Source of the DNA: Streptomyces sp. RB17
GTDB lineage: Bacteria > Actinomycetota > Actinomycetes > Streptomycetales > Streptomycetaceae
Reading direction: 5' to 3'
Assembly (NCBI RefSeq): GCF_009604455.1
Contig: NZ_WEGL01000009.1
Location: 248,001 to 312,000 of the forward strand
DNA length: 64,000 nt
Of this stretch, positions 8,653 to 15,980 are shown in pieces; position 1 is the first letter of the stretch; each line of letters starts with the position of its first letter. The translations under genes were made by a program, and so were the position numbers. Below the pieces are notes generated by a model. That model had not been told where the DNA came from. It saw nothing but the letters and a program-made list of their open reading frames with translations, and did no database searches.

Positions 8653-8792
8653 GTCCTGTCGTCGAACTCCCGTCGTCCGCCCGGAGGGCGTGCCTCGCGC
8701 CCGCCGCGGAGCGGCTATGTACGTCGTCGGCGCGTGTTCCGGGGGTCCCCCCGGCCGGAGGCTGGGGGAGGGAGTTCGACGACAGGGCCCAG
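8649..8792. mobile_element. MITE-like element with 23-bp terminal inverted repeats
   Basis: The left end CTAGGTCCTGTCGTCG..CTCCC (8649-8671) and the reverse complement of the right end (8770-8792) match at 21 of 23 positions. The 144-bp element has no ORF of its own and is rich in internal hairpins, including GCCCGGAGGGC and a 31-bp palindromic block at 8742-8772. That block also occurs, 28/31 identical, inside argJ at 21455-21485. I see no clear target-site duplication, though the left end begins CTAG. Confidence 0.7.
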
Positions 8793-8811
8793 CGGGCCCG
8801 GTGCTCGGTGG

Positions 8812-9072
8812 CTAACGGGCGGCCAGTGCCTGCCAGACCGTCACGACGAGCGCTCCGAGGGCCGTGAGTGCGGCGAGCGACGGCAGGGGCCAGCGCGCGT
8901 GTTCCAGGGAGACCATCCGGGAGTTCAGCTCGTCCACTTCCTTGGCGGCTTCCTCGGTGCGGTGACTGAGCAGCGCCAGCCCTCCCTCGACGCGGGCGTA
9001 CGCGACGTCGAGGCGGCGACGTAACTCTGCGAGTTCCTCCTGGACCACGGAATGATCGGAATCGGTGGTCAC
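8812..9072 (-). CDS. Small coiled-coil protein with C-terminal membrane helix
   Basis: 86 residues from GTG 9072 (GAGG 9 nt upstream); an in-frame GTG at 9111 would add 13 residues. The N-terminal two thirds are charged and helical with heptad-like spacing (VVQEELAELRRRLDVAYARV ... EEAAKEVDELNSRMVSLEH). The last 25 residues form one membrane segment (LPSLAALTALGALVVTVWQALAAR), so it is a tail-anchored or single-pass protein. No enzyme motif is seen and no function is assigned. It sits between the MITE-like element and a dehydrogenase gene, with a 12-bp terminator-like stem in between. Confidence 0.7.
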   Translation of the reverse strand: MTTDSDHSVVQEELAELRRRLDVAYARVEGGLALLSHRTEEAAKEVDELNSRMVSLEHARWPLPSLAALTALGALVVTVWQALAAR

Positions 9073-9215
9073 GGCTTCAGTCCTCTCTGTGGCCGAATGT
9101 GGTCCCGCCACATCCGTTGCATGGGCATGAAGAGTGAACTCTGCTGGTGGGCGCGTGGGGAGCGTGTGCGCGAGGCATATGCGTGCCCGGCGCGCACACG
9201 GTGTGTGAAACGGAC

Positions 9216-9245
9216 GGGCCCGGCACCGAGTACGGTGCCGGGCCC
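9216..9245. terminator. Hairpin terminator downstream of dehydrogenase gene
   Basis: GGGCCCGGCACC (9216-9227) pairs perfectly with GGTGCCGGGCCC (9234-9245), loop GAGTAC. It lies 20 nt beyond the stop of the leftward dehydrogenase gene. Confidence 0.85.
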
Positions 9246-9265
9246 GGGGACGTAGCTCTGTGTGA

Positions 9266-10141
9266 TCAGCCGTAGGTGTAGAAGCCCGAACCCGTCTTCC
9301 GCCCCAGCCGGCCCGCCTCGACCATGCGCTGGAGCAGCGGGGGAGCGGCGTACAGCGGCTCCTTGTACTCGGCGTACATGCTGTTGGCGATGGAGACGAT
9401 GGTGTCCAGGCCGATCAGGTCGGACAGCCGCAGCGGGCCCATCGGGTGGGCGCAGCCCATCTCCATGCCGTTGTCGATGTCCTCGCGGCTCGCGATGCCC
9501 GACTCGAACATCCGGATCGCGGAGAGCAGATAGGGCACGAGCAGCGCGTTGACCACGAACCCGGAGCGGTCCTGGGCGCGGATGGCGTGCTTGCCGAGCA
9601 CCTTCTCGGCGAAGACCTGGGCGCGGCTGAGGGTGCCCTCGGAGGTGGTGAGCGCCGGGATCAGCTCCACCAGCTTCTGCACCGGGGCCGGGTTGAAGAA
9701 GTGGATGCCGACCACGTGGTCCGGGCGGGAGGTGGCGACCGCCAGCTTCACCAGCGGGATCGAGGAGGTGTTGGAGGCGAGGATCGCGTCCGGGCGGGTC
9801 ACCACCTGGTCGAGCACCTGGAAGATCTCCGTCTTCACCGGCTCGCTCTCCACGACGGCCTCGATCACGAGGTCGCGGTCCGCGAACTCGCCGAGGTCGG
9901 TGGTGAAGGTGAGCCGCGCCTGCGTGGCGTCCCGCTCCTCCTCGGTGATCTTGCCGCGTTCGGCGGCCTTGGCCAGGGAGGTGAACAGCCGGGTACGGCC
10001 GATCTCCAGGGCCTCGCCGGTGGTCTCGGCGACCTTCACGTCCAGTCCTGCGCGGGCGCACACCTCGGCGATGCCCGCGCCCATCTGGCCGCACCCCACG
10101 ACTCCGACGCGCGCAATGTCTCCCGCTGGGATGCCCGTCAC
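9266..10141 (-). CDS. 3-hydroxybutyryl-CoA (3-hydroxyacyl-CoA) dehydrogenase
   Basis: NAD(P)-dependent oxidation of 3-hydroxyacyl-CoA, or the reverse, in fatty-acid or hydroxybutyrate metabolism. 291 residues from GTG 10141, preceded by GAAGGGGACGAT; a longer frame begins at 10180 without a ribosome site. The N-terminal Rossmann motif is VGVVGCGQMGAGIAEVCARA. Further family motifs are ASNTSSIPLVKLA, HFFNPAPVQKLVELI (catalytic His), SGFVVNALLVPYLL and a C-terminal GCAHPMGPLRLSDLIGLD. The length fits stand-alone Hbd proteins (about 285). It is leftward and monocistronic, with a terminator downstream and a 160-bp gap shared with the divergent GH10-like gene. Confidence 0.92.
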   Translation of the reverse strand: MTGIPAGDIARVGVVGCGQMGAGIAEVCARAGLDVKVAETTGEALEIGRTRLFTSLAKAAERGKITEEERDATQARLTFTTDLGEFADRDLVIEAVVESEPVKTEIFQVLDQVVTRPDAILASNTSSIPLVKLAVATSRPDHVVGIHFFNPAPVQKLVELIPALTTSEGTLSRAQVFAEKVLGKHAIRAQDRSGFVVNALLVPYLLSAIRMFESGIASREDIDNGMEMGCAHPMGPLRLSDLIGLDTIVSIANSMYAEYKEPLYAAPPLLQRMVEAGRLGRKTGSGFYTYG

Positions 10142-10301
10142 ATCGTCCCCTTCGCTGGTTCTCCGGCTCGCTGGCAGCACCTCCGGGTTCGGGGCCTGCT
10201 CCGATCGAGCACGTTACCGCCAAGTATCGATGATCGATCGGCGGGGTGGGGGCATCCTGGGGCGCTGAAACGATCCGTGACGGAGCGGATCCGGAGCGTA
10301 T

Positions 10302-11540
10302 ATGGGGCGCAGAATGGGGCATCTCTCGCGGCGGGCCTTCACCCTGGCCGCGCTGACCACGCTGGCCACGGGGCCGAGTGCGGCGGCGGCCGTACGCCAC
10401 CGGCCCCGCGCGGCCGCCGAGTTGCGCGGCGTGTGGCTCGCGACCGTGGCCAACCGGGACTGGCCGTCCCGGCCCGGGCTCACGGCCGCGGCGCAGCGAC
10501 AGGAACTGATCGCCCATCTCGACAGGGCGGCCCGCGACCGGCTCAACACGGTCATCTTCCAGGTACGGCCCACCGCCGATGCCCTGTGGCCGTCACCGTA
10601 CGAGCCCTGGTCCGAGTACCTCACCGGCACCCAGGGCAAGAGCCCCGGCTGGGACCCGCTGGGCACCGCGGTGCGGGAGGCCCACCGCCGGGGCCTGGAA
10701 CTGCACGCCTGGTTCAATCCGTACCGGATCGCGAACCACGCCGACCCCGGCCGGCTCGTCCGCTCGCACCCGGCCCGCAAGCACCCCGACTGGGTGGTCC
10801 GCCACGGCGGGAAGCTCTACTACAACCCCGGCCTGCCCGAGGTCCGCGCGTTCGTCCAGAAGGCGATGCTCGACGCGGTCGCCAGATACCCGGTCGACGC
10901 CGTCCACTTCGACGACTACTTCTACCCGTACCCGGTCGCGGGGCAGACCTTCGACGACGACGACGCCTACGACCGCCACGGCGGTGCCTTCTCCAACCGG
11001 GCCGCCTGGCGGCGCGACAACATCGACAGGCTGGTGCGGGAGATGTCCGCCGGCATCGGCAGGGTACGGCCCGGCACCCGGTTCGGGATCAGCCCCTTCG
11101 GGGTGTGGCGCAACGCCTCGACCGACCCGCGCGGCTCGGACACGCGGGCGGGCGTGCAGACGTACGACGACCTGTACGCGGACACCCGCACCTGGGTGCG
11201 CAGCCACTGGATCGACTACATCGTCCCGCAGCTGTACTGGCACATCGGCTTCGCCGCCGCGGACTACGCGAAGCTGGTCGAGTGGTGGGCGGCGGTCGCG
11301 AAGGACACGAAGACGCACCTGTACATCGGCGAGGCCCTCTACCGGGCAGGAGCCGCCGGGCAGCCCTCCGCCTGGCAGAACCCGGCCGAGCTGTCCCGGC
11401 ACCTCACCCTTGCCGCCGGCTACCCGCAGGTGCGCGGGCATGTGTTCTTCGCCGCCGCGGACGTGGCGGCGGATCCGATCGGGGCGATGTCACGCGTGAT
11501 CACCGACCACTACGGGCGATCGGCGAAGCCGCCCCGCTGA
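10302..11540 (+). CDS. Tat-exported GH10-like (GHL10/YddW family) glycoside hydrolase
   Basis: 412 residues from ATG 10302 (GGAG at 6 nt; ATG 10314 is a near alternative). A twin-arginine signal is visible (SRRAFTLAALTTLATGPSAAAA). The mature part begins ELRGVWLATVANRDWPS and contains FQVRPTADALWPS, GLELHAWFNPYRIAN, WVVRHGGKLYYNPGLPEVR, AVHFDDYFYPYPV and IVPQLYWHIGF, the hallmark blocks of the YddW/GHL10 family (PF02638). The family is thought to act on peptidoglycan or related glycans; the exact substrate here is unknown. Its 3' end overlaps the convergent DUF1918 gene by 31 bp. Confidence 0.87.
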   Translation: MGRRMGHLSRRAFTLAALTTLATGPSAAAAVRHRPRAAAELRGVWLATVANRDWPSRPGLTAAAQRQELIAHLDRAARDRLNTVIFQVRPTADALWPSPYEPWSEYLTGTQGKSPGWDPLGTAVREAHRRGLELHAWFNPYRIANHADPGRLVRSHPARKHPDWVVRHGGKLYYNPGLPEVRAFVQKAMLDAVARYPVDAVHFDDYFYPYPVAGQTFDDDDAYDRHGGAFSNRAAWRRDNIDRLVREMSAGIGRVRPGTRFGISPFGVWRNASTDPRGSDTRAGVQTYDDLYADTRTWVRSHWIDYIVPQLYWHIGFAAADYAKLVEWWAAVAKDTKTHLYIGEALYRAGAAGQPSAWQNPAELSRHLTLAAGYPQVRGHVFFAAADVAADPIGAMSRVITDHYGRSAKPPR

Positions 11541-11731
11541 GTCCTCTCGTCCCGGTGCTTGACCTGGCAGTCGGGTCCGGGCGACATGATCGCCTCGTGC
11601 CCGTCCTCGAACCGGACGCGGTAGGGCGGGTTGCCCTCGGAACCCAGCACTTCCACGACTTCCGAGACCTGGTCGTGCTGACCGACCACCCTGCCGTGCT
11701 GAACAAGCCGGTCGCCCTTGGATGCGCGCAT
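11510..11731 (-). CDS. Small DUF1918 protein
   Basis: 73 residues. ATG 11731 follows a strong GAGGAGGG site. The sequence MRASKGDRLVQHGRVVGQHD ... SEVVEVLGSEGNPPYRVRFEDG then HEAIMSPGPDCQVKH is the DUF1918 (SH3-like barrel) signature common in actinobacteria, where function is unknown. It overlaps the end of the convergent GH10-like gene by 31 bp and lies 20 nt downstream of the EamA transporter gene on the same strand, so the two may be cotranscribed. Confidence 0.85.
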   Translation of the reverse strand: MRASKGDRLVQHGRVVGQHDQVSEVVEVLGSEGNPPYRVRFEDGHEAIMSPGPDCQVKHRDERTQRGGFADRP

Positions 11732-11751
11732 GTTGCAGGCCCTCCTCACGA

Positions 11752-12663
11752 TCACGACCGCTGTGTGACGGCGATGCACACGAGCACGGCGACGGCGGTC
11801 ACCGGAGCGGCCGCCGTGAAGTGCTCGCCCAGCAGAAGCGCCGACCACACCAGTGTGAGCAGCGGCTGAGCCAACTGCAACTGGCTGGCCCGGGGGATGC
11901 CGATGGCCGCCATCCCCCGGTACCAGACGACCAGGCCGAGGAACTGCGAGCCCAGCGCCACCCACAGCACACCGGCGATGCCGTGCCCGGTGAGGTGGAC
12001 GGGCTCGTACGTCAGCGCCACCGCGGCGGCCGGCACGCTCAGCGGCAGACACAGCACCAGCGCCCAGCCGATCACCTGCCAGCCCGGCATGACCCGGGCC
12101 AGCCGGCCGCCCTCGGTGTAGCCGGCCGCGCACACCAGCAGCGCTGCGAACAGATACCCGTCGGCGAGCGTGAGCGCGCCGCCGCTCTGCCCGACGGTGA
12201 ACGCGACCACCGCCGCGGCGCCCGCCAGTGCGGCCGTCCAGAACCGGCGCGAGGGGCGGCTCCCGGTGCGCAGCGCCGAGAACACGGCGGTGGTCAGCGG
12301 CAGCAGTCCCACCACGACGGCGGCGTGTGCGGTGGTGGACGTCTGCAGGGCGAGCGTGGTCAGCATCGGGAAGCCGAGCACGACACCGGCGGCGACCACG
12401 GCGAGCCCCGGCAGATGCCGGCGCTCGGGCAGGGGAACCCGCAGCACGAGGAGGCAGCCGCCCGCGACGAGCGCGGCGAGCACGCTGCGCACGGCCACCA
12501 GCGACCAGGGGCCGAAGCCCTCAAGCCCCCAGGCCGTGGCCGGGAAGGTCAGGGAGAAGGAGGCGACGCCGAGGGCGGCGAGACCGGTGCCGAGGCGGCG
12601 GCGCTGGCGGGGGAGGGTGACCGCTATCGGGCTCGGTGCAGTAGCGCTACTCTGTGCTCTCAT
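11752..12663 (-). CDS. EamA/DMT-family transporter
   Basis: 303 residues with about ten hydrophobic helices and the two-fold repeat of drug/metabolite (EamA, RhaT-like) exporters, for example GLAALGVASFSLTFPATAWG, VAVRSVLAALVAGGCLLVL and, in the second half, IAGVLWVALGSQFLGLVVWY and ASQLQLAQPLLTLVWSALLL. It probably exports a small metabolite or amino acid. The start codon (CAT on the plus strand, 12661-12663) overlaps the ATG of the divergent MocR-type regulator by 2 bp, a linkage that suggests the regulator controls it. There is no room for a Shine-Dalgarno leader, so a leaderless mRNA is likely. Confidence 0.88.
   Translation of the reverse strand: MRAQSSATAPSPIAVTLPRQRRRLGTGLAALGVASFSLTFPATAWGLEGFGPWSLVAVRSVLAALVAGGCLLVLRVPLPERRHLPGLAVVAAGVVLGFPMLTTLALQTSTTAHAAVVVGLLPLTTAVFSALRTGSRPSRRFWTAALAGAAAVVAFTVGQSGGALTLADGYLFAALLVCAAGYTEGGRLARVMPGWQVIGWALVLCLPLSVPAAAVALTYEPVHLTGHGIAGVLWVALGSQFLGLVVWYRGMAAIGIPRASQLQLAQPLLTLVWSALLLGEHFTAAAPVTAVAVLVCIAVTQRS
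12640..12651. promoter_or_regulatory. 12-bp palindrome and probable promoter between MocR and EamA genes
   Basis: AGTAGCGCTACT is a perfect palindrome. TACTCT (12648-12653) fits a -10 element whose start point would fall at or next to the MocR ATG (12662). On the other strand TACGCT lies 5 nt before the EamA ATG. The site is inside the EamA coding region and is a candidate operator. Confidence 0.45.
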
Positions 12664-14113
12664 GCACCAGCGTAGCAGCGTCAGTGAACTGGCAGACCAG
12701 CTCCGGCGGGACTTCGACCGCTACTCTCCGGGCGGAAAGCTCCCGTCGAGCCGGGAGCTGGTCGAGCGGTTCCACGTGAGCCCGGTGACCGTCTCGCGCG
12801 CCCTCGCCCAGCTGGCCGCCGAGGGCCTGGTGGTCACCCGGCCCGGGGCCGGCGCCTTCCGGGCCCGGCCACGCACGGCCCAGCCCCCGGCCGGGGACAC
12901 CTCCTGGCAGGAGGTCGCGCTGAGCGCCGACGGCGCCGCCGAGCTCGTACCGCGCACGGTGGACGCCTCCGGGGTCACGGTCTCCCTGGCCGCGCCGCCG
13001 CCCGGCGTGCTGGAGTTCAACGGCGGCTATCTGCATCCCTCCCTGCAGCCCGAGCGGGCGATGGCGGCGGCCCTGGCCCGGGCCGGGCGGCGGCCGGGCG
13101 CCTGGGGCAGGCCGCCGCTGGAGGGCCTGCCGGAGCTGCGGGAGTGGTTCGCGCGCGGGATCGGCGGAGCCGTCACCGCGGCCGAGGTGCTGATCGCGGC
13201 CGGTGGCCAGTCCGCGCTGGCCACCGCCCTGCGCGCGCTCGCCCCACCCGGCGCCCCGGTCCTGGTCGAGTCGCCCACCTACCCCGGCATGCTGGCCCTC
13301 GCCCGCGCCGCCGGCCTGCGCCCGGTCCCGGTGCCGGTCGATCCCGACGGCGTACGTCCCGAACTGCTCGCCGACGCCTTCCGGGCCAGCGGCGCCCGGG
13401 TGTTCGTCTGCCAGCCCCTGTTCCAGAACCCCACCGGCGCCGTGCTGGCCCCCGGCCGGCGCGCCGAGGTGCTGCGCATCGCCCGCGAGGCCGGTGCCTT
13501 CGTCATCGAGGACGACTTCGTACGGCGCCTGGTGCACGCCGACGCGGGCCCGCTGCCCCGCCCCCTGGCCGCCGACGACCTGGACGGCGTGGTCGTGCAC
13601 GTCGGCTCGCTGACCAAGGCGACCTCGCCCAGCTTCCGGGTGAGCGCCCTGGCCGCGCGCGGCCCGGTGCTGGAACGCCTGCGCGCCATCCAGGTCGTGG
13701 ACAGCTTCTTCGTCCCCCGGCCACTGCAGGAGGCCGCCCTCGAACTGGTCGGCTCCCCGGCCTGGCCCCGCCATCTGCGGGCGCTGTCCGCCGAGTTGAA
13801 GACCCGTCGCGACGCCATGACGGCCGCGCTCGCCCTGCACCTTCCCGAACTGGCCCTGCCGCACGTGCCGTCCGGCGGCTATCACCTCTGGCTGCGCCTG
13901 CCCGACGGAACCGACGAGTCGGCCCTCACCGCGGCCGGCCTCCGCGCGGGCGTCGCCCTCACCCCCGGCCGCCCCTACTTCAGCGCCGAACCCCCCGCCG
14001 CCCACCTCCGCCTGAGCTTCGCCGCGGTCGCCGGCACCGGGGAGGTCGCGGAGGGCGTACGGCGGCTGCGGGCGGCCTGTGACGAGGTGTTCCAGGGCCT
14101 GCGCGGCGCGTGA
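12662..14113 (+). CDS. MocR-type (GntR-HTH plus aminotransferase fold) transcriptional regulator
   Basis: 483 residues from ATG 12662. Residues 1-70 form a GntR winged helix (SVSELADQLRRDFDRYSPGG, LPSSRELVERFHVSPVTVSR, ALAQLAAEGLVVTRPGAGAF). The rest is a fold-type I PLP aminotransferase domain: AAGGQSALATALRALAPPG, VLVESPTYPGMLALA, FQNPTGAVLAPGRR, IEDDFVRRLVH and the PLP-lysine block HVGSLTKATSPSFRVSA. Such proteins sense PLP or an amino compound and usually control a neighbour; the adjacent EamA exporter is the obvious candidate. The start codons of the two divergent genes overlap. A 22-bp segment of the 3' end is repeated just after the stop. Confidence 0.9.
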   Translation: MHQRSSVSELADQLRRDFDRYSPGGKLPSSRELVERFHVSPVTVSRALAQLAAEGLVVTRPGAGAFRARPRTAQPPAGDTSWQEVALSADGAAELVPRTVDASGVTVSLAAPPPGVLEFNGGYLHPSLQPERAMAAALARAGRRPGAWGRPPLEGLPELREWFARGIGGAVTAAEVLIAAGGQSALATALRALAPPGAPVLVESPTYPGMLALARAAGLRPVPVPVDPDGVRPELLADAFRASGARVFVCQPLFQNPTGAVLAPGRRAEVLRIAREAGAFVIEDDFVRRLVHADAGPLPRPLAADDLDGVVVHVGSLTKATSPSFRVSALAARGPVLERLRAIQVVDSFFVPRPLQEAALELVGSPAWPRHLRALSAELKTRRDAMTAALALHLPELALPHVPSGGYHLWLRLPDGTDESALTAAGLRAGVALTPGRPYFSAEPPAAHLRLSFAAVAGTGEVAEGVRRLRAACDEVFQGLRGA

Positions 14114-14139
14114 AACCGGTGTTCCAGGCCCTGCGCGGC
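14086..14139 (+). repeat. Imperfect tandem duplication at the end of the MocR gene
   Basis: The 22-bp segment at 14086-14107 (GGTGTTCCAGGGCCTGCGCG..) recurs at 14118-14139 with one mismatch, a 32-bp period. The second copy follows the stop codon and lies in a different frame. Confidence 0.75.
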
Positions 14140-14187
14140 ACCGAAAGCCGCTCGACCGGCGCCGCGCGGGCCTGCGAGGATCAGGCC

Positions 14188-14625
14188 ATGGACACCGCGC
14201 CCCCGCTGCCCGCCGGCTACGAGTTCTCCGCCGACCCCGCCCGCGTCGACGTGGACCGCGTCCACGGCTGGCTGTCGTCCGACGCGTACTGGGCGATCGG
14301 CCGGCCCCGCGAGAAGCACGAGCGGGCGATGGCGGGCTCACTGAACTTCGGGGTGTACGAGAGTGCCTCGGGCGAGCAGGTGGCGTACGCGCGCGTGGTC
14401 ACCGACCAGGCGCTGTTCGCCTGGCTCGCCGATGTGTACGTGGACCCCTCGGTGCGCGGCAAGGGCCTCGGCACGGCCTTCGTCGGCCGCATCCGCGACC
14501 AGCTGAAGCCGTACGGACTGCGCCGCATCCTGCTGGCCACGGAGGACGCCCACGGGGTGTACGAGAAGCTGGGCTTCCGTTCGCTGGAGCGCCCGGACCA
14601 GTGGATGGTGCATCCCTTCGAGTGA
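14188..14625 (+). CDS. GNAT-family N-acetyltransferase
   Basis: 145 residues from ATG 14188, with GAGGA 8 nt upstream; an in-frame GTG at 14119 falls in the duplicated DNA and is less likely. Motif A of the GNAT fold is LADVYVDPSVRGKGLGTAFV (acetyl-CoA pyrophosphate loop R-G-K-G-L-G), followed by GLRRILLATEDAHGVYEKLG and FRSLERPDQWMVHP. The N-terminus (PLPAGYEFSADPARVDVDRV) matches a common small single-domain acetyltransferase group. The substrate is unknown. It lies 74 nt after the MocR gene, on the same strand. Confidence 0.88.
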   Translation: MDTAPPLPAGYEFSADPARVDVDRVHGWLSSDAYWAIGRPREKHERAMAGSLNFGVYESASGEQVAYARVVTDQALFAWLADVYVDPSVRGKGLGTAFVGRIRDQLKPYGLRRILLATEDAHGVYEKLGFRSLERPDQWMVHPFE

Positions 14626-14698
14626 GCGGCCGCTCACCCCGGGTAGCTCACAGGCAGCAGCTCTTGACCTTCGCACACGTCCGTCACACCATCACCGC

Positions 14699-15292
14699 AT
14701 GCCACTGAGGGTGACGTTCGTCGCCGCAGCGCGCAGCACCCCGCTGCTCGCCGAGCGCTTCGACGACGACCGGCCGCTGGACCAGGCCGGCTGGGACGAG
14801 GTGCAGCGCGCCGCCGGGGACCTGCTGCCACTGGCCGCCGCCGAGCTGCGCTACTGCTCGCCGACCGCGCGCAGCCGGGCCACCGGCGACGCGCTGGGGT
14901 ACGCCCCGCTGGCCCAACTGGCGCTTCGCGACTGCGACATGGGCCGCTGGCGCGGACTGACCCTGGGCGAGGCGATGGCCCGTGAGCCGGACGCGGTGGA
15001 CGCCTGGCTCGCCGACCCGCGCGCCACCCCGCACGGCGGCGAGTCCCTGCTGGCCTTCATCTCCCGGGTCGGCGGCTGGCTGGACACCCGGCCGGTGGAG
15101 GACGGCGGCCGGATCGTCGCCGTCGCCGAGCCCGCCGTGATCCGCGCGGCCCTGGTCTACGCCCTGAAGGCACCGCCCTCGACCTACTGGAACATCGACG
15201 TGCGCCCGCTGTCCACGTCCAGCGTCTCGGGCCGCGCGGGCCGCTGGAACCTCCGTCTCGACGCCGTGTCGGCTCAGCCCTCGCGCACGTAG
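14699..15292 (+). CDS. Histidine-phosphatase-fold protein lacking catalytic histidines
   Basis: 197 residues. The fold of the phosphoglycerate-mutase/histidine phosphatase family can be followed: RYCSPTARSRATGDALG corresponds to the SPxxRAxxTA block, DMGRWRGLTLGEAM to the W-x-G block and PHGGESLLAFISRV to the GES block. The N-terminal RHGE(T/S) motif reads VAAARST instead, and the second-histidine motif (V-x-HG) reads VAVAEPAVIRAALVY. Both catalytic histidines are therefore absent, and a binding or regulatory role is more likely than catalysis. From memory, similar proteins sit beside cobalt transporter genes (CbtAB) in other streptomycetes; no such gene is here. The 3' end overlaps the convergent DUF6314 gene by 19 bp. 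Confidence 0.8.
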   Translation: MPLRVTFVAAARSTPLLAERFDDDRPLDQAGWDEVQRAAGDLLPLAAAELRYCSPTARSRATGDALGYAPLAQLALRDCDMGRWRGLTLGEAMAREPDAVDAWLADPRATPHGGESLLAFISRVGGWLDTRPVEDGGRIVAVAEPAVIRAALVYALKAPPSTYWNIDVRPLSTSSVSGRAGRWNLRLDAVSAQPSRT

Positions 15293-15720
15293 TCGGTCGT
15301 GAGGAGGAGATCCTTCGCGGGTCCGCCGACCCGCCACACCGTGCGCCAGTGGTCGGCGTCCCGGACGGTGAACTCGCCGCGGTAGAGGTCGGCCGCGCAG
15401 GGGTGCTCGGCGACGTACCGCCCGGAGCCCAGGTCCAGCTCGTGGAAGGGCCGCCCGTCCGCGAACCGCACGTCCGCAGTGCCCGGCGTGGGCCCGGGCA
15501 GAAACCGCAGCGTGCGGGTGGCGGGCCGGGCCACGCCCCGCCAGGTGAAGGTGCCGGACTCCTCGTGCAGCAGGGCTCCGCGGGTCAGCCTGGTGAAGTG
15601 GACGACCCCTTCGAAGCGGCCCTCGTCGCCGCTCGTCAGATCCCGCACGTGCCGCTCGACGCGCCAGCGGCCGACGAGATGCTCCAGCACGTCGGGCACC
15701 GGCCAGAACTCGCCGTCCAT
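15274..15720 (-). CDS. DUF6314 family protein
   Basis: 148 residues from ATG 15720, with AAAGG 7 nt upstream; a frame from 15750 is also open. The sequence PVPDVLEHLVGRWRVERHVR then DLTSGDEGRFEGVVHFTR, LLHEESGTFTWRG, FADGRPFHELDLGSG and VRDADHWRTVWRVGGPAKDL then LLTTDYVRE matches DUF6314, a lipocalin-like or calycin-type small domain of unknown function. It is divergent from the YfhO gene across a 260-bp, unusually AT-rich spacer. Confidence 0.8.
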   Translation of the reverse strand: MDGEFWPVPDVLEHLVGRWRVERHVRDLTSGDEGRFEGVVHFTRLTRGALLHEESGTFTWRGVARPATRTLRFLPGPTPGTADVRFADGRPFHELDLGSGRYVAEHPCAADLYRGEFTVRDADHWRTVWRVGGPAKDLLLTTDYVREG

Positions 15721-15821
15721 CACCGTGCCTTTCGTCGTGGGTCGCCGCACGCGGCGGTAGCCACAAGTTCACCACACCCCCGCGCCCAGGACCGCCCCCC
15801 CGGTTCACCTTGAAAACACCT

Positions 15822-15845
15822 GCCGGAAATCAGAGATTTCCCGGC
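15822..15845. promoter_or_regulatory. Hairpin in AT-rich spacer upstream of YfhO operon
   Basis: GCCGGAAATC (15822-15831) pairs with GATTTCCCGGC (15835-15845), with one bulged base. It sits in a spacer (about 15811-15960) that is visibly AT-richer than its surroundings. It could be the terminator of a transcript or part of the 5' leader of the operon. Confidence 0.4.
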
Positions 15846-15980
15846 ACGTCATTAAATTCATACGCCGTTTCCCGTATTCGGAGGATGGCGCGTCACTTCT
15901 GGGTTCGCGCACAACCAACTTGAAACACGGACCGTCTAGGCGAAAAAGACGGGTACGCCTTTGTGAGGGAACGCCGGATA

